From Azolla pinnata (Eukaryota; Streptophyta; Polypodiopsida; Salviniales; Salviniaceae): a DNA stretch of 40,245 bases. Below, piece after piece: positions 34,866 to 40,245 of this stretch. The notes beneath the pieces were generated by a model that saw nothing but the letters and a program-made list of their open reading frames with translations, was not told the origin of the DNA and did not search any database. The stretch covers positions 11,891-52,135 of the forward strand of contig JBBBWG010029632.1 of the NCBI GenBank assembly GCA_037176905.1. The letters are read 5' to 3'. Within the stretch, counting starts at the first letter, position 1. The number at the start of each line of letters is the position of its first letter. Both the position numbers and the translations under genes were made by a program.

Positions 34866-36297
34866 ATGAAATCGGCAAGTGCAATTGTTTCGAAGGGTTT
34901 TTCGCTTAATCGGCATGGAAGTATGATCTCTCGTGTTTGCCTTCCCATGGAGGGTGGGGGGTCTGATTTCCATTTCAATTCAACCAGCGGCAGGGCAGTG
35001 AAGCATGCATGGAACACTCAATCTATGGCTCAGCCATCAGAAGGGTTTGACATGGAGGAATCGTTTCTCTGTCGCAAATGAAAACGAAATAGTGATGCTG
35101 TAATCTGGTCCGAGTTTGTGAGACCCCAGTTGAAATCCAAGATGAAGGACATAGTCTTTGTGGTATTCATCTACACCCACCCCAAACTTTGATCTAGAAG
35201 CGACAGTACATTTGATCTTTGGATAAGCTCTCGCTCGATTCCAAAACCCAAGCTTTTGAGTGGCCTGCAATTATGCAAAGGGTGATATGCATCTGACTGC
35301 TAGAACACAAAAAAGAGGAGTGGAAAGTCCAAGCTGGCGTTTCTAGCGCTGCCTTGCAATGATATGACCGATATAGCATGTGATGCCGTGAGCGAATCGT
35401 TGCGATGTGCCCCGAGCGATTCAACGTTCATGCAAACAGAGATTGTTGAACATGAGGTGCAAAAAGAGATGGTTCACCGTCAAAGCGCAGCGTATTTAAG
35501 ATGTCTTGAGAGCTCGACGATCGTGTGGTTGAAAGTCACACAGCACGATTCGCATCGAGTGCAAAGAGAGACTGGGAGCATGCATTCAATTCGCGGCGAA
35601 CACGCTTTGTTCGTACCCCCCGGACTTCTGTCATTTTGGAGGTGGAGGAGCCTACCTCCGGCGTAGAGGAGTCTTCACACGCACCCGAAGCGCATTCGAT
35701 CACAGAATCAGATCCGTCGGTTAGGTAATGCGGTTGCCATCGGAATGCCTCTTCCCTTCGCAGCTATTCGCAAGGGCCACAAAAGCATCTTCCAACCGAT
35801 AAAATTTGTGATGATATTATGTGCTTGTGTAGCTCAAGCTTTTTGTTGGGAGCCCCCAAATATGCCCATGGAGCTTTTTCCTCTTCATAGCTGGAGGCTT
35901 ACTCAAAATCCCTGTTCTGGAAGGCATGGGAGCTGTTTACTGAAAGGTCAATTTGTACCAAAAAGACATCTTTTGGTGGGGCAGGAAGTTGGGGGGGGGG
36001 AGTTCAACAACAACAGTTCATAGATGAATCCCCCAAGGATTAGCTACATACTGTGGTAAGGGTCTCTCTCCTCCATACATGAATCATATCCACTCTTTTT
36101 TTTTTTCCTATTTGTTTGTTGCTTTGAAACATGGTGGTGCTCAACCTCTCTGTGTTTCCTGTGCATGCATATGCTGGGCTTTCTGATCTGCTGACTAGCC
36201 CAGGAAAAGAAAAGAAAAAATGCCTTCCAAATGGCATTGACCCTTGTACCAAAAAAAAAAAACAAATCAGTCAGTCAGTCAGAGGGAGGAAGCTTGC

Positions 36298-36298
<1 letters not shown>
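34866..36298. other. intergenic downstream of the PPR gene
   Basis: No gene or PPR remnant is recognised. Translations immediately after the PPR stop do not restore an E2 or DYW motif in any frame. A run of ten Gs lies near 35990-36000. Confidence 0.5.
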
Positions 36299-36328
<30 letters not shown>

Positions 36329-36332
36329 ATGC
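36296..36332. repeat. TA dinucleotide repeat, self-complementary
   Basis: A near-pure TA run flanked by TGCA-type ends (GCATATAT at left, ATATATGCA at right) makes an inverted repeat able to form a cruciform. Confidence 0.85.
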
Positions 36333-37230
36333 ACATTCACAACTCCTGTCATATCTCTCATCTGGAGCAAGTTGCACCAACCACTTCCTTTTACAAGGAC
36401 ATGGACATGGAAATGGGACACAAAGCTCATCTGTTGTCTTGGGAGTAATATGATCAAATCAAGACCACCATGTACATGTGCTGGGACCTGGTATTTCTCC
36501 TGGTGGCCCATTGAGAAAGTGCCTGGTTACAGTCTTTCGGAGAGAGAGAGAGAGAGAGAGGAAGAGAGCGAGAGAGCTGGAACAATGGGATGAGAGAAGA
36601 GCGCGAAGAAGAAGAAACCTCGCCCCTCCAACAACTGCCAACTGCTCGATGATGAACGAGCGTTTTTTTGTGCGCGTCTTGGCTTGTCCCACACAAGGGA
36701 ATCATTCCTTCCTTTCCGAAAGCTTTGGTTTGGTTGGAACCAAACTCCGCGATCGAGAGCACCAGCTGGTTTTTTTTTTTTGGCTTCGATCAGATTAGCG
36801 GTTTGCATCCTGATGCCGAGGGCCGCCCCCTGCTTCCCCCCTCTGAAGTTATGAGCAGAGTTAGAGGTTAGGTGTTCGTTGATTATGGCCGTGTTTAAAA
36901 GCTCCTGCTACTGTTTGTTTGTCTGGCTGGCTCTTACGTACTTTGTGCAGAGCTGTGAATGCGGACAGATGTATATATACACACACAGCTTTCATCATCT
37001 GCAAACCCACTCCACGATTGGATATGCATGAATTATGTAACCTATTGATGACGATGATGGCGACGACAAGATGTCCGTGAGCAAGATGCCATATGGCCGA
37101 CAACAAACTTGAAGGCCTTTCCGTAAACTGGCGTTGTGCACCTTGATCCCGGATGCCTGTGGTGGTGGGGCTTTGCATGCAAGGGTTTCGGAGTTTCGAT
37201 TCTTCTCGTGGCGGAAGAGGACTTTCGGGA
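36333..37230. other. intergenic between the TA repeat and the heat-shock-element array
   Basis: It contains a GA run at about 36539-36560 and a T run at 36768-36781. No gene is recognised. Confidence 0.5.
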
Positions 37231-37600
37231 GCTTCTTTGAGGATGCAAGGGAAGCTGCCGGAAGAAGCTTCTAGAAGCTTCCGGAACTAGCATTTTCGAG
37301 AGCTTCTTTGAGGATGCAAGGGAAGCTGCCGGAAGAAGCTTCTAGAAGCTTCTAGAACTAGCATTTTCAAGAGCTTTCTTCGAGGATGCAAAGCAAGCTG
37401 CCGGAAGAAGCTTCTAGAAGCTTCCGGAACTATCATTTTCGAGAGGATGCAAGGGAAGCTGCCGGAAGAAGCTTCTAGAACATCATTGTCGGGAGCTTCT
37501 TTGAGGATGCAAAGGAAGCTGCCGGAAGAAGCTTCTAGAAGCTTCCGGAACAAGGGCCACAAAGGAAGCTTCTAGAAGCTTCCGGAAGAACATTGCAAAG
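37230..37600. repeat. tandem repeat of 60-72 bp carrying palindromic cores
   Basis: Units contain GAGCTTCTTTGAGGATGCAA, then GGAAGCTGCCGGAAGAAGC, then the palindrome. Core starts lie at about 37264, 37335, 37407, 37468 and 37528 (spacings 71, 72, 61 and 60), with a partial sixth unit at 37565. One copy (37468) has lost half its palindrome. Confidence 0.92.
37264..37590. promoter_or_regulatory. array of six heat-shock elements
   Basis: Each core reads GAAGCTTCTAGAAGCTTC followed by CGGAA or TAGAA. It has alternating GAA and TTC triplets exactly five bases apart, five in a row, which is the consensus bound by heat-shock factor trimers. Perfect five-triplet cores occur at 37264-37286, 37335-37357, 37407-37429, 37528-37550 and 37565-37587; the copy at 37468-37480 has three triplets. 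The nearest start codon downstream is that of the LRX gene, about 765 bases away. Binding is inferred from the consensus only. Confidence 0.6.
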
Positions 37601-38354
37601 ATGGGGATGGTATACACGATGACATGATGGACTCATGGACACCTCCATCCATCCACATGGCATGGCATGGCATGGCATGGCATGGGGGAAAACCGGTGAG
37701 GGGCCTTCAATGCCATGCAAGCATGCATGCATGGCAGGATAGGATGAGATAAGATGAGATGAGATGAGATAAAAAAGGGCCGGGCGCACTGCATTCATTG
37801 CCATGCACTTCATGAATGCATGCATGCGGATGCAAGCATCCATGCATATGTATGTACTGCGGGGCGTTATGTACGTTACGCATGGCAGCATGAATGCACG
37901 AATGCATGGCATGGCATGGCATGTACTGCTATGCTACTACTATTACTGCTGCTGCTTCTTCTTCTTCTTCTTCTTCTTCTGCTTCTGCTTCTGCTTCTTC
38001 TGCTTCTTCTGCTTCAGCTATAGACAAGAGAAGAGCGACAGATAGGATGGATGGATGGATTGATTGATAGCGAGCTTTTTTCCTTTTGTTTTTATAGCAG
38101 CCCACCAGCTCCTCCTCCTCCTCCTCCTCCTTCTCCACCATCATCATCACCATCATCAGCAGCAGCAACAATCGCAGCAGCAGCTCCAGCTCCAACACGC
38201 CGTGATCGATCTCTGATGGAGATCATTGACAGATAGAAAGGAAGCTTCCCTAGCTTCGCTGAATCGGCCTGCATTTTGGCCCCCAAGCCCCTTTCCCAAA
38301 TCATCCGATTCCCATCCATACATAGATACTACGTACACCCCAGCAAGGAGGGCC
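37601..38354 (+). other. LRX upstream region, repeat-rich
   Basis: It holds pentanucleotide repeats, ATGCATGC stretches, a CTT/CTG run (about 37957-38021) and CTC/CAT runs (about 38107-38160). A TTTATAG near 38090 could be the core promoter. Open frames here consist of these repeats and are not taken as genes. Confidence 0.5.
37656..37685 (+). repeat. CATGG pentanucleotide repeat, six units
   Basis: Six perfect CATGG units. A related (CATGG)n run of about four units occurs at 37905-37923, and GATGAGATA-type repeats lie between them (37736-37770). They form part of the LRX upstream region. Confidence 0.9.

Positions 38355-40245
<1,891 letters not shown>

Noticed and set aside
37287..37562. 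Minus-strand frame with EASRSFFRQL repeats as a possible repeat protein
   Set aside because: It mirrors the heat-shock-element tandem array and has no other coding support.

Overview
The window looks like nuclear DNA from a land plant. Its genes are intron-rich with GT-AG splicing, and they belong to plant families: L-arabinokinase, cinnamyl alcohol dehydrogenase (CAD), a TOM1-like (TOL) VHS-GAT protein, a nodulin-related protein, a PLS-type pentatricopeptide protein and a leucine-rich-repeat extensin. The wording of the PPR repeats and an Sfi1-like Trp-repeat protein lean towards a seed-free plant such as a fern, but the species is an inference. The right-hand end is the exception. From about 39,730 to 40,245 the sequence is intronless human carbonic anhydrase II cDNA, joined abruptly to the plant LRX gene.

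Layout: 1-4,731 (minus) is the 5' part of an L-arabinokinase gene, 18 exons, continuing off the left edge. 5,674-8,295 (minus) is a complete six-exon CAD gene whose introns carry three different minisatellites. 8,296-10,838 has no recognisable gene; it holds CT/GA-rich DNA, a 57-bp tandem repeat in alternating purine-pyrimidine DNA, and duplicated blocks rich in telomere-like AACCCTAA. 10,839-18,047 (plus) is an 11-exon gene for a Trp-repeat coiled-coil protein of Sfi1 type. 19,234-22,339 (plus) is an F-box gene with a probable leader intron. 23,575-24,360 (plus) is a nodulin-related-protein-like gene with telomere-like repeats inside its coding sequence. 24,361-29,098 holds a diverged 420-bp duplication, seven perfect TTAGGG units, GATC clusters and a three-copy 266-311-bp repeat that ends just before the next gene. 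29,099-32,016 (plus) is the TOL gene. 33,282-34,865 (plus) is a PPR gene that stops inside its E motif. 34,866-38,354 is long and repeat-rich and includes six near-perfect heat-shock elements. 38,355 to about 39,730 (plus) is a very GC-rich LRX gene cut short, followed by the human CA2 segment.

The genes form no operon or obvious pathway cluster. ARA1 (arabinose salvage), CAD (monolignols) and LRX (wall integrity) all concern the cell wall, but nothing in the sequence shows they are linked. The two most notable observations are the foreign CA2 cDNA and the heat-shock-element array upstream of the LRX gene. Exon boundaries were worked out by eye from splice signals, reading phase and remembered family sequences; no search was run.
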